From Lysobacterales bacterium (GTDB lineage Bacteria > Pseudomonadota > Gammaproteobacteria > Xanthomonadales > Rhodanobacteraceae), in NCBI GenBank assembly GCA_002632325.1, contig NSJK01000010.1, positions 62,001 to 126,000 of the forward strand: 64,000 bases of DNA, read 5' to 3'. The notes beneath the pieces are model-generated. The model ran no database searches, was not told the DNA's origin, and saw nothing but the letters and a program-made list of their open reading frames with translations. The translations under genes and the position numbers were made by a program. Positions 40,829 to 50,034 of this stretch are shown in pieces (position 1 is the first letter of the stretch; each line of letters opens with the position of its first letter).

Positions 40829-42970
40829 TCAGAATCGGACGGATCCGAAGTGAGCCATCGGCGCACCACCTTTGAGTGTGGCCAAGCGGGCTTCCTCGTT
40901 GTCGTCGAGTTCGATGGCGACGCCTTCTTCCAGCAGCGCGAGTAGCCGCGTCACGGCATCGTTCCGATCGAAGCGCTCGAGCGCGTGATATTCGCAGTAG
41001 GCGCGCACGACCTGATGCCATTTGCTGTCGATGCGCTGGAGCAGATCGGCGAGGGTCAACTCCTCGTATTCACCATGCAGGGCGAGATCGCGCAGTGCCT
41101 GCGCCAAGGCGGTCTTGGCTGCGAGGTCGAGTCTCGGAAGCTTGCGCTTTGGCGATTCGTACTCGATTTCGGTGTCCGCCTGTCGGCGCAGGAACATGGG
41201 CATGTCCGGATCGACTATGGCGTCGCAATAGATTCTCTCGGACACGCGCGGACTCGCGTAGAGGCGCGTCCGGGAGTCTTGCACGATCATTCCGGCAGGA
41301 AGCATGTGGGCAACCGGCGTCACCGTGGGCAAGCCCTCGACCTTGTCGTGACCAACCCGGTGCTTCACCAGCACGGCCTTGGTTTCTGCCGTGATCAGGC
41401 CATAGCGCAGGGCCAATGCTTCGCGCTCGGGCGAATCCGGAGCCGCTTCCAGGTAGGCGCGCTGTCCGGCCCACGCCCTCCATGCCGGCGATTGGTGCAG
41501 CTCACCGAAGGAAAATTCGAGTGTGCGCTCGGCGTCGACAATCCTTGCCGAGGCGGTCACCGGTCGTTGGTCGGCAAAGCGCGCAACCAGCGTGACCGCA
41601 TCGCCCGGATACACGATGCCCGTCGGGATCGGCTTTGCGTCGGTTCCATTCCATGCAACGTCCAGGTTTGCTGGATACGAGCGTGCGCGACGCAGTTGGC
41701 GCATCACGCCGGCATCGATGGGTTCGGCAGGTACCGCACGTTCGAGCGTGGCACGCGTGCTTTCTGCCAGTGGCGACAGCGCATCCACTCCGGCGCTGCT
41801 GCCGACGGCGACCACGAAGACGCGCACGCCCTGGCGCATGGCCTGCTGCCGCGCGCGTTCAATGTCGTGCGCGTGCACTGCGCCATCGGTCACCAGAATG
41901 ACGACCTTGCATCTGGCTTCGCCATCGAGCTTGCCCAGGACCTTCAGCGCCTCCTTCAATGCCGCGTCCAGTTCAGTGCCGCCCAGATTGGCGTGAACGG
42001 TGTCCTTCAGCTCGCGCAAGGCATCCTTCACGCGTGACGAGGCCTGCAGCGGACGCCGGAACAGGGCGCGAGTCGAGCTGCCGAAGCGTATGACCTGAAT
42101 CCGATCCTGTTCGCGCAGCGCGTCCGTCACCGCCGCCAGCGCCGCCCGCGATTGCGCGATGGCATCGCCTTGCATCGAGCCGGAACCATCGAGCAGCAGG
42201 CAGAGGTCGAGTGTCGAGGCTGGATCGGCCACGGCGTGCGGCACGGTGAACGTGGCGATGCCCAGGCTGCCTTCGCCATCGGCGATCCGGCGCGCTTGCG
42301 ACAACGAGGCGTTGCCGAGGTCAAAGTTGAGCACCAGGTCGCGGTCGAGCAAGGCGTTGCCCGCGCGCAGCAGCAACTCGCCGGCCTCCAGCGCGAACCG
42401 GACTCCTTGCGTGGCGCATTGCACCGGACAGGCGGCCAGCAGGCCTTGCACCCGGATTTCCGCTTCCAGCGGATGCTCCACCGCAAAGTCGTTGTGCGGT
42501 TGCGCCACTTCATCCAGCCGGCTGCGGCCATAGCGCGGGCGATGCACCAACGGCAGCGAAAACCGCGCCACGCCATCGGCGACGTTCAGCGTCGCCGCAA
42601 AACGCAACACGATTTCGCCGCGTTCGCCGGGCTTCAAGTTGCCGAGGTTGACGCACAGCAGGCCCGGCTGAAGTTGCTCCAGCAGCACGGCCGAATCGCC
42701 CTCGCCGATGGCCTGGTCGTACTCGCGGCTGGCCTGCCGGGCAGGCAACACCTGCGCCGACAGGGTGTCGCCTGCAAGCGTGGCGTCCATGCCAATGAAG
42801 GCGGCATCGAGCGGAATCGGGAACGAATACACCGCTTCAATGGCCTGCGCGCCCTCGTTGCGGAACACATGGCGCAGTTCGTACTCGCACAGAAGATCGG
42901 TAATCGTCGCGCGCAGCGTGGTATGCGCGAGGGGCGAGACGGCGGTGGCGGCTTGCGTCATGGCATTCAT
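40829..42970 (-). CDS. VIT and von Willebrand factor A domain protein
   Basis: 713 residues. The N-terminal VIT domain (about 10-135) reads TTLRATITDLLCEYELRHVFRNEGAQAIEAVYSFPIPLDAAFIGMDA and EYDQAIGEGDSAVLLEQLQPGLLCVNLGNLKPGERGEIVLRF. The vWA domain (about 255-440) has the metal-binding MIDAS residues DGSGS, a Thr in LGGTELDAAL and Asp in LVTDGAVH. The C-terminal 200 residues are uncharacterised. There is no signal peptide, so it acts in the cytoplasm or at the membrane face, probably as a metal-dependent protein-binding scaffold. It starts five bases after the MerR-type gene and is co-transcribed with it. Confidence 0.86.
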   Translation of the reverse strand: MNAMTQAATAVSPLAHTTLRATITDLLCEYELRHVFRNEGAQAIEAVYSFPIPLDAAFIGMDATLAGDTLSAQVLPARQASREYDQAIGEGDSAVLLEQLQPGLLCVNLGNLKPGERGEIVLRFAATLNVADGVARFSLPLVHRPRYGRSRLDEVAQPHNDFAVEHPLEAEIRVQGLLAACPVQCATQGVRFALEAGELLLRAGNALLDRDLVLNFDLGNASLSQARRIADGEGSLGIATFTVPHAVADPASTLDLCLLLDGSGSMQGDAIAQSRAALAAVTDALREQDRIQVIRFGSSTRALFRRPLQASSRVKDALRELKDTVHANLGGTELDAALKEALKVLGKLDGEARCKVVILVTDGAVHAHDIERARQQAMRQGVRVFVVAVGSSAGVDALSPLAESTRATLERAVPAEPIDAGVMRQLRRARSYPANLDVAWNGTDAKPIPTGIVYPGDAVTLVARFADQRPVTASARIVDAERTLEFSFGELHQSPAWRAWAGQRAYLEAAPDSPEREALALRYGLITAETKAVLVKHRVGHDKVEGLPTVTPVAHMLPAGMIVQDSRTRLYASPRVSERIYCDAIVDPDMPMFLRRQADTEIEYESPKRKLPRLDLAAKTALAQALRDLALHGEYEELTLADLLQRIDSKWHQVVRAYCEYHALERFDRNDAVTRLLALLEEGVAIELDDNEEARLATLKGGAPMAHFGSVRF

Positions 42971-42974
42971 GGGT

Positions 42975-43382
42975 TCAATCCTTCGGCGATGTCTTGAGGT
43001 CGTTCAGTGCTGTCAGTACGGTCTGGAACAGGCGGCGCACCTGCGTTTGGGTGAGGTCGGAGCGTTCGGGCGACACCACCAGCTCCACGCCATCGGCAAC
43101 GATCAGGTGCGACTGCACTTCGATGGCCCCGATGCGGCGCGGCGCCACCGGCGGTTCGTGTCTGGCCTGCAGCAACCCGGCGATGGCGTCCAATGACAGG
43201 CCCGATTCCTGCCATTGCCGTATTCGCAGCAGTTCCGACAGGTGCGCCTGCGTGTACCACGCGCCACGCCGTTCGCCTTCCGGCCCCGCAATCAGGCCTT
43301 TCTGGATGTAGAAGCGAATGGTCCGGCCCGGTACGCCCGACTGGGTGCTGAGTTGGTCCAGTGACAGTTTTAAGACATTCAT
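42975..43382 (-). CDS. MerR family regulator
   Basis: 135 residues. The winged helix has LSLDQLSTQSGVPGRTIRFYIQKGLIAGPEGERRGAWYTQAHLSELLRIRQWQESGLSLDAIAGLL, which is the MerR type. The C-terminal part (about 80-135) is not a metal-binding loop: it has no cysteines and reads QSHLIVADGVELVVSPERSDLTQTQVRRLFQTVLTAL. The signal is unknown. It is the first gene of an operon with the VIT/vWA gene, and a long palindrome overlaps its own start codon, so it probably controls itself. Confidence 0.85.
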   Translation of the reverse strand: MNVLKLSLDQLSTQSGVPGRTIRFYIQKGLIAGPEGERRGAWYTQAHLSELLRIRQWQESGLSLDAIAGLLQARHEPPVAPRRIGAIEVQSHLIVADGVELVVSPERSDLTQTQVRRLFQTVLTALNDLKTSPKD

Positions 43383-43421
43383 GATGTCTCAAATGCTGTG
43401 TCATATTTCCCGGCATGTCAA
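43369..43421 (-). promoter_or_regulatory. Promoter and palindromic operator of the merR-VIT/vWA operon
   Basis: On the plus strand TTTAAGACAT (43369-43378) and ATGTCTCAAA (43384-43393) mirror each other with one mismatch in ten around a 5-base centre. The palindrome covers the merR start codon. Upstream, TTGACA on the minus strand (43416-43421) is a perfect -35 element. No good -10 element stands at 17 bases; with a 19-base spacer, usual for MerR-controlled promoters, GCATTT would be the -10. Confidence 0.55.
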
Positions 43422-43939
43422 TGGCCCCGTGTCGCGATCCGGATCGATGCTTCACCGGCGACCGCAGTGTCGGCGCGCCACGTCGCACGAGCTGAGATGG
43501 ACGCAGTGTGCGGGGCCACGGAAATCACGGAGATCAGCGCAGCTCGAGCGCGCGCTTCAACCTGGGCATGCGCGGTACGGCGTTGGAAACAGACTGCCCC
43601 GGCGAGGTCGTGGTGTTGCCGGCTGCCATCGCGTGCATGCGCGCGATGGACGACGATTGCAACCTGTCGATGGCTCTACTCAACGCGGCGCGCGCCGCAT
43701 TCGACGTCTTCGATCACCCGCCGGGTGTCGACGCTGGAACCTTCATTGCCAGGAGCATCGAACGCATCGGTGCGCATGCCAGCCAAATAACCCAGGGCAC
43801 CGCGTTCGTGGCGCATGGCGTGCGGTTGAGAGACATGTACGCAGGGTCGGGTCCGTGGGCATGTCGGCATGTGTCCCAAGACCAACGCCGCGCTCCTAAA
43901 GCCGACCCATCGCGGCGGCAACGTCGCCTTGGCGCATGT
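43394..43939 (+). other. Intergenic region with a possible gene remnant
   Basis: About 545 bases between merR and the ATP-grasp gene. One plus-strand frame (from about 43508; it stays open to 44050) contains a protein-like stretch, LGMRGTALETDCPGEVVVLP through AIACMRAMDDDCNLSMALLN to FVAHGVRLRD, with codon use similar to real genes. It has no clear Shine-Dalgarno, no recognised domain, and its end runs into the opposite-strand ATP-grasp gene. It may be the remnant of a lost gene. Nothing else was seen here. Confidence 0.25.
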
Positions 43940-44833
43940 TCATGCGGTGATGTGCGCGAAGATGACTCTGGCAAATCGCTGCGCCGAACCCGGGCCGTGC
44001 GCAAAGAACAGCGAAGGTTCGGCCAGTTCCAACTCGAGCAGGCGCGGTGAGCCGTCGGCGTCGTGAATCAGGTCGACGCGCGCATAGGCGAGCGGCCCGA
44101 CGAACGGGATCGCCGCCACCGCGCGCAATGCCAGCGCGCGTTCGGCTTCGCTGGGCACGCGTGGCGTGATTTGCTCCGGGGCGAACAATTCCTGAGTCGG
44201 GCCTTCGCCGCGCAGCAGCAGCGCGCCCTTGCGGATCGCGTGGCTGAACACGCCATCGAAATGGATCAAGGCGGTTTCGCCGTGATCATCGACGGTGCTG
44301 AGGTAGGGTTGCATGAGCACACTTCGTTCGGCATCGAGCAGGCGCCCAAGGTGGGCGATCGCGGCGCCTTGCGCGTCGCGGCGATGGCGTTGGGCATCGC
44401 GCGAACCTGCGCCGACGCAGGGCTTGATGACGAATTCGTTCGCCAGCGGATACGCGATGAAAAAGCGTGCAAGTGCGTCGGCAGGCGCTTCGCCCGGCTC
44501 GACGAACAGACTCGGCACGATCGCCACGCCTGCGCGTTCAAGTTCGGCGAGATAGTGCTTGTCGGTGTTCCAGCGCAGCACCCCGGATGGATTGAGCAGG
44601 CAGGTCTGCGCGGCCACCCGTTTGGTCCAATCAACAAACTCGGGCAGGCGTTCGCTGTAGTCCCATGCCGAACGAAGGACCGCGGCATCGAAGCGTGACC
44701 AGTCGGCTTGAGGATCATCCCAGTCGACGATGCTTACGTTTGCGCCCTCCGCCTGCAAGGCGGCCGTGAGCGGGGCGAGGTCGTCGTCGAGTGGCCGTGC
44801 GGCCTGCACGGTGACCAGAGCGATGTGGGACAT
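43940..44833 (-). CDS. ATP-grasp family protein of unknown substrate
   Basis: 297 residues. It starts with MSHIALVTVQAARPLDDDLAPL and has the ATP-grasp features ANEFVIKPCVGAGSRDAQ (ATP-binding Lys), SVLMQPYLSTVDDHGETALIHFDGVFSHAIRKGA and the metal-binding end YARVDLIHDADGSPRLLELELAEPSLFF. Proteins of this kind resemble glutathione synthetase and RimK and ligate an acid to an amine with ATP. The substrates are not known. A decayed paralogue lies 3.2 kb away in the same orientation. Confidence 0.78.
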   Translation of the reverse strand: MSHIALVTVQAARPLDDDLAPLTAALQAEGANVSIVDWDDPQADWSRFDAAVLRSAWDYSERLPEFVDWTKRVAAQTCLLNPSGVLRWNTDKHYLAELERAGVAIVPSLFVEPGEAPADALARFFIAYPLANEFVIKPCVGAGSRDAQRHRRDAQGAAIAHLGRLLDAERSVLMQPYLSTVDDHGETALIHFDGVFSHAIRKGALLLRGEGPTQELFAPEQITPRVPSEAERALALRAVAAIPFVGPLAYARVDLIHDADGSPRLLELELAEPSLFFAHGPGSAQRFARVIFAHITA

Positions 44834-44909
44834 GCAGCGGATCCAGACGTCATTCGGCGGCGAATCGTGACGAAGCAGTGCAAATCAATCAAGGCGGTCC
44901 CGTCGCGCC

Positions 44910-44938
44910 TTGACAGCCGAATCGGCGCACGATAAACG
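44910..44938 (+). promoter_or_regulatory. Sigma-70 promoter of the Ig-repeat protein gene
   Basis: TTGACA (44910-44915), a 17-base spacer and TAAACG (44933-44938) form a good sigma-70 promoter with a perfect -35 element. The gene starts at 45047, so the leader would be about 100 bases. Confidence 0.5.
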
Positions 44939-45046
44939 GGTGTCATTCGGGGTGACTGGGTTCCGGCACGGTCCGGTTCGGTCGAGATGCGACGTCCCCA
45001 AGGCGCGGTACAGCGCCGGGACAGGGCATTGGAAGCAGGGGCAAAC

Positions 45047-47764
45047 ATGAAACGTGTTCTGGTGATGCTGGCGGCCTGTGCGCTCACGGTATCGACTGCG
45101 AGTGCGCAACTGGGGCAGCCGCAACCGGGTGAAGGTCCATCGGTTGCGCATGCGATTCCACTCAGCTACGTCGGTGGCAGCGGTCGCGTTTCGATCGGCA
45201 TCGACAGTGAAGGCAACAGCACGGGCGAGGCGCTGGGTGTGTTCGACAACACGGGCGAGCATGCCTGGATCGGCCAACTGTGGTGGGCCAACGGGGGCGC
45301 CGGCGGCGCCCAGGTCGGCTACAACTGGTTGTGGGGAGGCATGAGCCTGCGCGAGGCGCGCGAACATCCCGAGCGCGTTACGGTTGCGCGCACGATGGTC
45401 GCGATCGATCAGAACCCGTTCAAGGATCGCAAGGCGACCTTCGGTTTCGGTATCGAGCGACCCAATTATTTCATCGACGCCTACCTGTCGGCGGCGGCCA
45501 GCGGCAGCCGCGCGGCCGGTGCCCGCAATACCGCGGTCGAGACCATGCTCAGCGGCGCCGATGACATGGGTGCCTATACCCAGTTGCAGACGGTCACCAC
45601 CAGTGACGGTTTCGTAACCCGCGCCTATGACAAGGGTATTGGCGTGCGCGCCGGTCATTTTTCCGACCTGCTCGCGTTGCGCCTGACGGGCGGCATGGAC
45701 TACCAGTACGGCCGTGGTGGCGCCAAGGTATTCACGGTTTCGGCGGGTGCCGACAAATTCCTTGGCACGCGCGGCTGGAGCATGTCCGGCCTCGTCGAGC
45801 ACGATCAGGCTTCGGGCGATCCGCTGCATGGCAGCACCTCGGATACGCGCGCTTCGCTGTACCTGCGCTATGAGTTCGGTGGTCGCAGCTTCGTGCCGAC
45901 CTCGGAACTGACTTCACCGGCATGGATCGCGCGCGCGCTGGTCAATTCGCCCAACAATCACCCGCGCACGGTGCAGACCTACAACCGGCGCACGACACGC
46001 ACGGTGACCACGCGTGTGGATCCCAAGCACTACACCAACTACAACCCGGTCGCACATCCCGACAGTTTCAGCGTGGTCTCCGATTCGAGTGGCAACTTCC
46101 TCGATGTGCTCGCCAACGATACCGATGCCGATGGCGATACCTTGGTGATCGTTGCCACCAGTGGTGGCGCGCACGGCAGCGCGGCGATCGTCGGTGGTCA
46201 GATCCTCTACACGCCGGCGGCCGGCTATTCAGGCAGCGACCAACTGAGCTACACGGTCAGCGATGGGCGCGGTGGCACCGCGAGTGGCAGCATTTCGGTC
46301 ACGGTGGCGCCGCGCGCCAACTCTGCGCCGATCGCGCGCAATGATGTTGCCAGTACCGCGGCCGGCACAGCGGTGGCGATCGACGTGCTTGCCAACGACA
46401 GCGACGCGGACGGCGATTCGCTGCAGGTTTCCGGCAATTCCCAGCCCGCCAACGGCAGCGTGGTCGCCAACGGCGGCCTGCTGACTTACACGCCCAATCC
46501 GGGTTTTTCCGGCAACGATTCCTTCACCTACACAGTCAGTGATGGCCGCGGTGGCACGTTCGTGGCGACAGTCACGATCACGGTACGTCCGCCGGTCAAT
46601 CGCCCGCCGGTCGCCAACAACGACAACGCAACCGTGACCATCGGCACCCCGGTCAACGTCGTCGTGCTGGCCAATGACTACGATCCGGACGGCGATGCGA
46701 TCACGGTGGTTTCGGTGACGCAGGGTGTGCACGGCAGCGCGGTGATCCTGCCTAACCAGACCATCCAGTACACCTGGACCGACACCACGGGCGTGCTCGT
46801 GACCGATCAATTCACCTACACGATCCGCGACCCCGCGGGTCGCTCGGATACCGCGACCGTCACGATCCGGCCGGTGCTGCCGGTCAATCAACCGCCGGTT
46901 GCCAACAACGATGGCGCGAACATTCCATACGATCCCTCCGGAGCCCTGCAGTCGATCGACGTCGACGTGCGCGCCAACGACAGCGACCCCGATGGCAATC
47001 CGCTCACGGTGATCGCAGTCACGCAAGGTGCACAGGGCACGGTGCAGATCCTGCCCAACCAGCAGGTGCGCTACACCACGGGCAGCCTGATCCTGGGCCA
47101 GACGGACAGCTTCACCTACACGATCAGCGATGGACAGGGTGGCACGGCGACGGCGACTGTCACGATCACGAGTGTTGCGCTGGTCAACCAGCCGCCGATC
47201 GCGAACAACGATGCAGCCAACCTGCCGTTCCTCGTCAATGGCGCGTTTGTCGATATCAATGTGCTCGCCAACGATAGTGATCCAGACGGCAATCCGCTCA
47301 CGGTCACGGCCGTCACCCAGGGAGCCTCGGGTACCGTGCAGATCATGCCCGGCAACCTGGTGCGCTACAGCTCGGGCAGCCTCGCGGTCGGCGCGACCGA
47401 CAGCTTCACCTACACGATCAGCGATGGTCAGGGCGGTACCGCGACTGCGACCGTGACGATAACCGGCGTGGCGCCACTCAACCAGCCACCGATTGCGAAC
47501 AACGATACGGCAACCTTGTTCGCGGTTGGAGCGGGGGGCGTTGCTGCCATCGATGTGCGTGCCAATGACGGTGATCCCGATGGAGATCCATTGACGGTGA
47601 TTTCGTTCACGCAGGGCACCTACGGTACGGTGTCGCTCGACGCCAATCAGATCATTCAATATGCGACCACGACCTTGCCGGCAGGCACGTTCGACACCTT
47701 CACCTACACGATCAGCGATGGCAATGGCGGCACCGCGACGGCGACGGTGACCGTAGGCTGGTAG
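45047..47764 (+). CDS. Large surface protein: barrel-like N-terminus plus six Ig-like repeats
   Basis: 905 residues with a signal peptide (VLVMLAACALTVSTASA). Residues about 30-290 alternate hydrophobic and polar residues in strands with Tyr, Trp and Phe (HAWIGQLWWANGG, AQVGYNWLWGG, KATFGFGIERPNYFIDAYLS, RASLYLRYEFGG), as in an outer-membrane beta-barrel. A linker with HYTNYNPVAHPD follows, then six cadherin/Big_9-like repeats of about 90-97 residues with the pattern NxPPxANND, VLANDxDxDGD, TVxxVTQGxxGxV, DSFTYTISDGxGGTATATVTI. The Asp-rich DxDPDGD loops suggest calcium binding. The order, barrel first and passenger last, resembles inverse autotransporters. It is probably an adhesin. A sigma-70 promoter precedes it and a hairpin follows. 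Confidence 0.8.
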   Translation: MKRVLVMLAACALTVSTASAQLGQPQPGEGPSVAHAIPLSYVGGSGRVSIGIDSEGNSTGEALGVFDNTGEHAWIGQLWWANGGAGGAQVGYNWLWGGMSLREAREHPERVTVARTMVAIDQNPFKDRKATFGFGIERPNYFIDAYLSAAASGSRAAGARNTAVETMLSGADDMGAYTQLQTVTTSDGFVTRAYDKGIGVRAGHFSDLLALRLTGGMDYQYGRGGAKVFTVSAGADKFLGTRGWSMSGLVEHDQASGDPLHGSTSDTRASLYLRYEFGGRSFVPTSELTSPAWIARALVNSPNNHPRTVQTYNRRTTRTVTTRVDPKHYTNYNPVAHPDSFSVVSDSSGNFLDVLANDTDADGDTLVIVATSGGAHGSAAIVGGQILYTPAAGYSGSDQLSYTVSDGRGGTASGSISVTVAPRANSAPIARNDVASTAAGTAVAIDVLANDSDADGDSLQVSGNSQPANGSVVANGGLLTYTPNPGFSGNDSFTYTVSDGRGGTFVATVTITVRPPVNRPPVANNDNATVTIGTPVNVVVLANDYDPDGDAITVVSVTQGVHGSAVILPNQTIQYTWTDTTGVLVTDQFTYTIRDPAGRSDTATVTIRPVLPVNQPPVANNDGANIPYDPSGALQSIDVDVRANDSDPDGNPLTVIAVTQGAQGTVQILPNQQVRYTTGSLILGQTDSFTYTISDGQGGTATATVTITSVALVNQPPIANNDAANLPFLVNGAFVDINVLANDSDPDGNPLTVTAVTQGASGTVQIMPGNLVRYSSGSLAVGATDSFTYTISDGQGGTATATVTITGVAPLNQPPIANNDTATLFAVGAGGVAAIDVRANDGDPDGDPLTVISFTQGTYGTVSLDANQIIQYATTTLPAGTFDTFTYTISDGNGGTATATVTVGW
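46060..47764 (+). repeat. Six tandem Ig-like repeat units within the surface protein gene
   Basis: Units begin near 46060, 46318, 46591, 46877, 47173 and 47467 and are about 260-295 bases long. The last three are most alike (NQPPxANND to SDGxGGTATATVTI), which suggests recent tandem duplication at the 3' end. Copy number may differ between strains. Confidence 0.85.
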
Positions 47765-47779
47765 CGGACGTCAGGATCC

Positions 47780-47805
47780 ACTGGCGACCCGCGCGGGTCG
47801 CCAGT
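47780..47805. terminator. Palindromic hairpin between convergent genes
   Basis: ACTGGCGACCC (47780-47790) and GGGTCGCCAGT (47795-47805) form a perfect 11-bp stem with loop GCGC between the surface protein gene and nagA. There is no long T-run, so its strength as a terminator is uncertain. Confidence 0.6.
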
Positions 47806-47845
47806 GAAGCTGCAAAAGTGAGTGTGTCGTGTTCTGATTGGTGCG

Positions 47846-48991
47846 TCAGTTCGACGCGAAACCTGCAATCCAGCTGCGCTGCACCTGCAGATCACCGTCG
47901 AGTTCGACGAGATCGGCCATCCAGCCGGCTTCGATGCGACCGTGAGTGGCGCCGAGGCCGAGAAACTGTGCGGGCCAGGTCGAGGCCATGCGTGTGGCTT
48001 CATCGAGATCGACGCCGAGCCAGGCGATGCTGTTGCGCAGCGCACCGGCCATGTCGAGCGCCGAGCCGGCGAGCGAGCCTTGCTCGTTCTCGCAGCGCCC
48101 ATTGCGGGTGATCACGCGCTGACCGGCCAGCATGAAGTCGCCATCGTCGGCACCGACCGGCGGCATCGCATCGGTGACGAGAATGAGCTTGCCATGCGCC
48201 TTGGCCGCACGCGCCACGCGCAGACTGGCCGGGTGGACATGATGACCATCGACGATGATGCCGACCCAGCTCGCGGCGTCCTCGAGCGCGGCGCCGACCA
48301 TCCCGGGCGAACGTCCCTGCAGCGCTGACATCGCGTTGAACAGGTGGGTGAAACCGGATGCGCCGGCATCGAGCGCTGCGCGCGCCTGCTCGTAACTGGC
48401 ATTGCTGTGACCGAGGCTGACGATCACGCCGCGTGCGCTGAAGGCGCGCACCAGATCCGGCGTAGCCTGTTCGGGTGCGAGCGTGAGCACGGTGCGGCCA
48501 CCGCGCAGCGAGCACACCAGTTCGAATTCTTCGGTATCGGGCAGACGGAACCGCGCGGCATCGTGCGCACCGCGTTTGGCTGCGGCGATGTAAGGGCCTT
48601 CCAGATGGATGCCGAGCACGCCTGGCACGCCGTCATCGATCGCTGCCTGCACGGCGCCGATCGCGGCGCGCATCACGTCGATCTCGTCGCTGACCAAGGT
48701 CGGCAGGAAGCCGGTGGTGCCGAAGCGTCGATGTGCGGCACCGATGCGGCGGATGCTGTCGAGCGTCGGCGCGTCGTTGAACAGCACGCCGCCGCCGCCA
48801 TTGACCTGCACGTCGATGAAGCCGGGCACCAGCACATTGCCCTTGAGGTCGTGGTGATGATCGGCAGCGGTGACGCGTGGATCATCGTGCGCGAGAATCG
48901 TGCTGATGCGCGCGCCCTCGATGAGCACCGCGCAATCGTCACGCCAGCCTGCATCGAGCAGGACGCGAGCATTGATCAGGGCTGTGCTCAT
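47846..48991 (-). CDS. nagA: N-acetylglucosamine-6-phosphate deacetylase
   Basis: 381 residues. It converts GlcNAc-6-phosphate to glucosamine-6-phosphate and acetate. Amidohydrolase motifs are present: VLVPGFIDVQVNGGGGVLFND, HLEGPYIA with the metal ligand, VSLGHSNASYEQAR, TGFTHLFNAMSALQGRSPG (here SGFTHLFNAM), LVTDAMPP with the catalytic Asp, and GSALDMAGALRN. The ATG at 48991 overlaps the stop of the upstream deaminase gene (TGATG); a GTG at 48994 is also possible. It is the last gene of gntR-deaminase-nagA. Confidence 0.95.
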   Translation of the reverse strand: MSTALINARVLLDAGWRDDCAVLIEGARISTILAHDDPRVTAADHHHDLKGNVLVPGFIDVQVNGGGGVLFNDAPTLDSIRRIGAAHRRFGTTGFLPTLVSDEIDVMRAAIGAVQAAIDDGVPGVLGIHLEGPYIAAAKRGAHDAARFRLPDTEEFELVCSLRGGRTVLTLAPEQATPDLVRAFSARGVIVSLGHSNASYEQARAALDAGASGFTHLFNAMSALQGRSPGMVGAALEDAASWVGIIVDGHHVHPASLRVARAAKAHGKLILVTDAMPPVGADDGDFMLAGQRVITRNGRCENEQGSLAGSALDMAGALRNSIAWLGVDLDEATRMASTWPAQFLGLGATHGRIEAGWMADLVELDGDLQVQRSWIAGFASN

Positions 48992-50034
48992 CACACCGTT
49001 TCCGTGACCTTGCGCAGATGCGGTGGCAGGTCGGGATTGCGTCCGCGACGCACGGCCAGCGCATTGGCTGCATGATAGAACGCATGCACGGCCGCGATCG
49101 TTGCGCAGGCTGGATGCGTGGTTGCCGCAAAGGCGAGATCGCCCGGCGTCGCATCGGCGCGGGCCACATGTACATGCGCGCCGCGCACGCGGAAGGAATT
49201 GGCAACTTCGAGCGTGCTGGCGAGGGTGTCATCGGGCTGGGTGAAGAACAGGACCGGAAAGTCCCGCTCCACCAGCGCCATCGGGCCGTGCTGCACTTCG
49301 GCGGCACTGAAGGCTTCCGCGTGCAGGCCGCAGGTTTCCTTGAGCTTGAGCGCGGCTTCCTGCGCTGCCGACAGTCCCAGTCCACGACCCACCACGAACA
49401 GATTGCGCGCGTCGGCGAGATCATTGATGAGTGCCGACCAGTCGAAGTCATTGGCTGCGTCGAGTGTGCGCGGCAGGGCGCCGAGTGCGGCATCGAGTAC
49501 CGCGTCGCCGCACCATTGCGCGACGAGATCGGCAATCGCGGCGAGCGAACACAAGTAACTCTTGGTGGCGGCGACACTGAGCTCGGGGCCGGCATGCAGC
49601 GGCAGCACGGTATCGGCAATTTCCGCCAGTGGCGAATCCACCACGTTGACCAGCGCGACCACGCGTGCACCCGAGCGTTTGGCGGCCGCGCACTGGCGCA
49701 GCAAATCGGGACTGCGGCCCGATTGCGAAATCGCCAGGAACAGCGCGTCGCTCATGTCCGGATGCGCGGCGTAAACCGAATGCACCGAGGGCGCCGCGGA
49801 CGAGGTGGTCAGACCGAGCCGGGTCTCGATCAGGTACTTCGCATAGGTCGCCGCATTGTCGGAGCTGCCGCGCGCGGCGGTGGCGACGAAGCGCGGCGGC
49901 GTCGCACGCAGCGCCTGAACGAGCGCGGCAAGCGGTTTCGCATTGGCCGCGCGCTGGCGCGCGATCGCGACCGAGGTTTCGCCGATTTCGGCATGCATGC
50001 GGGTGGCGCGTGGGTCAGTGGGAATGGCGTTCAT
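48991..50034 (-). CDS. nagBII: Glucosamine-6-phosphate deaminase, SIS type (NagB-II)
   Basis: 347 residues with two SIS domains and no glutaminase domain, so it is the isomerase half of GlmS used in the catabolic direction, which replaces NagB. It would turn glucosamine-6-phosphate into fructose-6-phosphate and ammonia. Motifs are VATAARGSSDNAATYAKYLIE, LFLAISQSGRSPDLL, AATKSYLCSLAAI, VVGRGLGLSAAQEAALKLKETCGLHAEAFSAAEVQHGPMALV. The ATG at 50034 lies inside the end of gntR, and the stop overlaps nagA, so the three are one operon. Confidence 0.92.
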   Translation of the reverse strand: MNAIPTDPRATRMHAEIGETSVAIARQRAANAKPLAALVQALRATPPRFVATAARGSSDNAATYAKYLIETRLGLTTSSAAPSVHSVYAAHPDMSDALFLAISQSGRSPDLLRQCAAAKRSGARVVALVNVVDSPLAEIADTVLPLHAGPELSVAATKSYLCSLAAIADLVAQWCGDAVLDAALGALPRTLDAANDFDWSALINDLADARNLFVVGRGLGLSAAQEAALKLKETCGLHAEAFSAAEVQHGPMALVERDFPVLFFTQPDDTLASTLEVANSFRVRGAHVHVARADATPGDLAFAATTHPACATIAAVHAFYHAANALAVRRGRNPDLPPHLRKVTETV

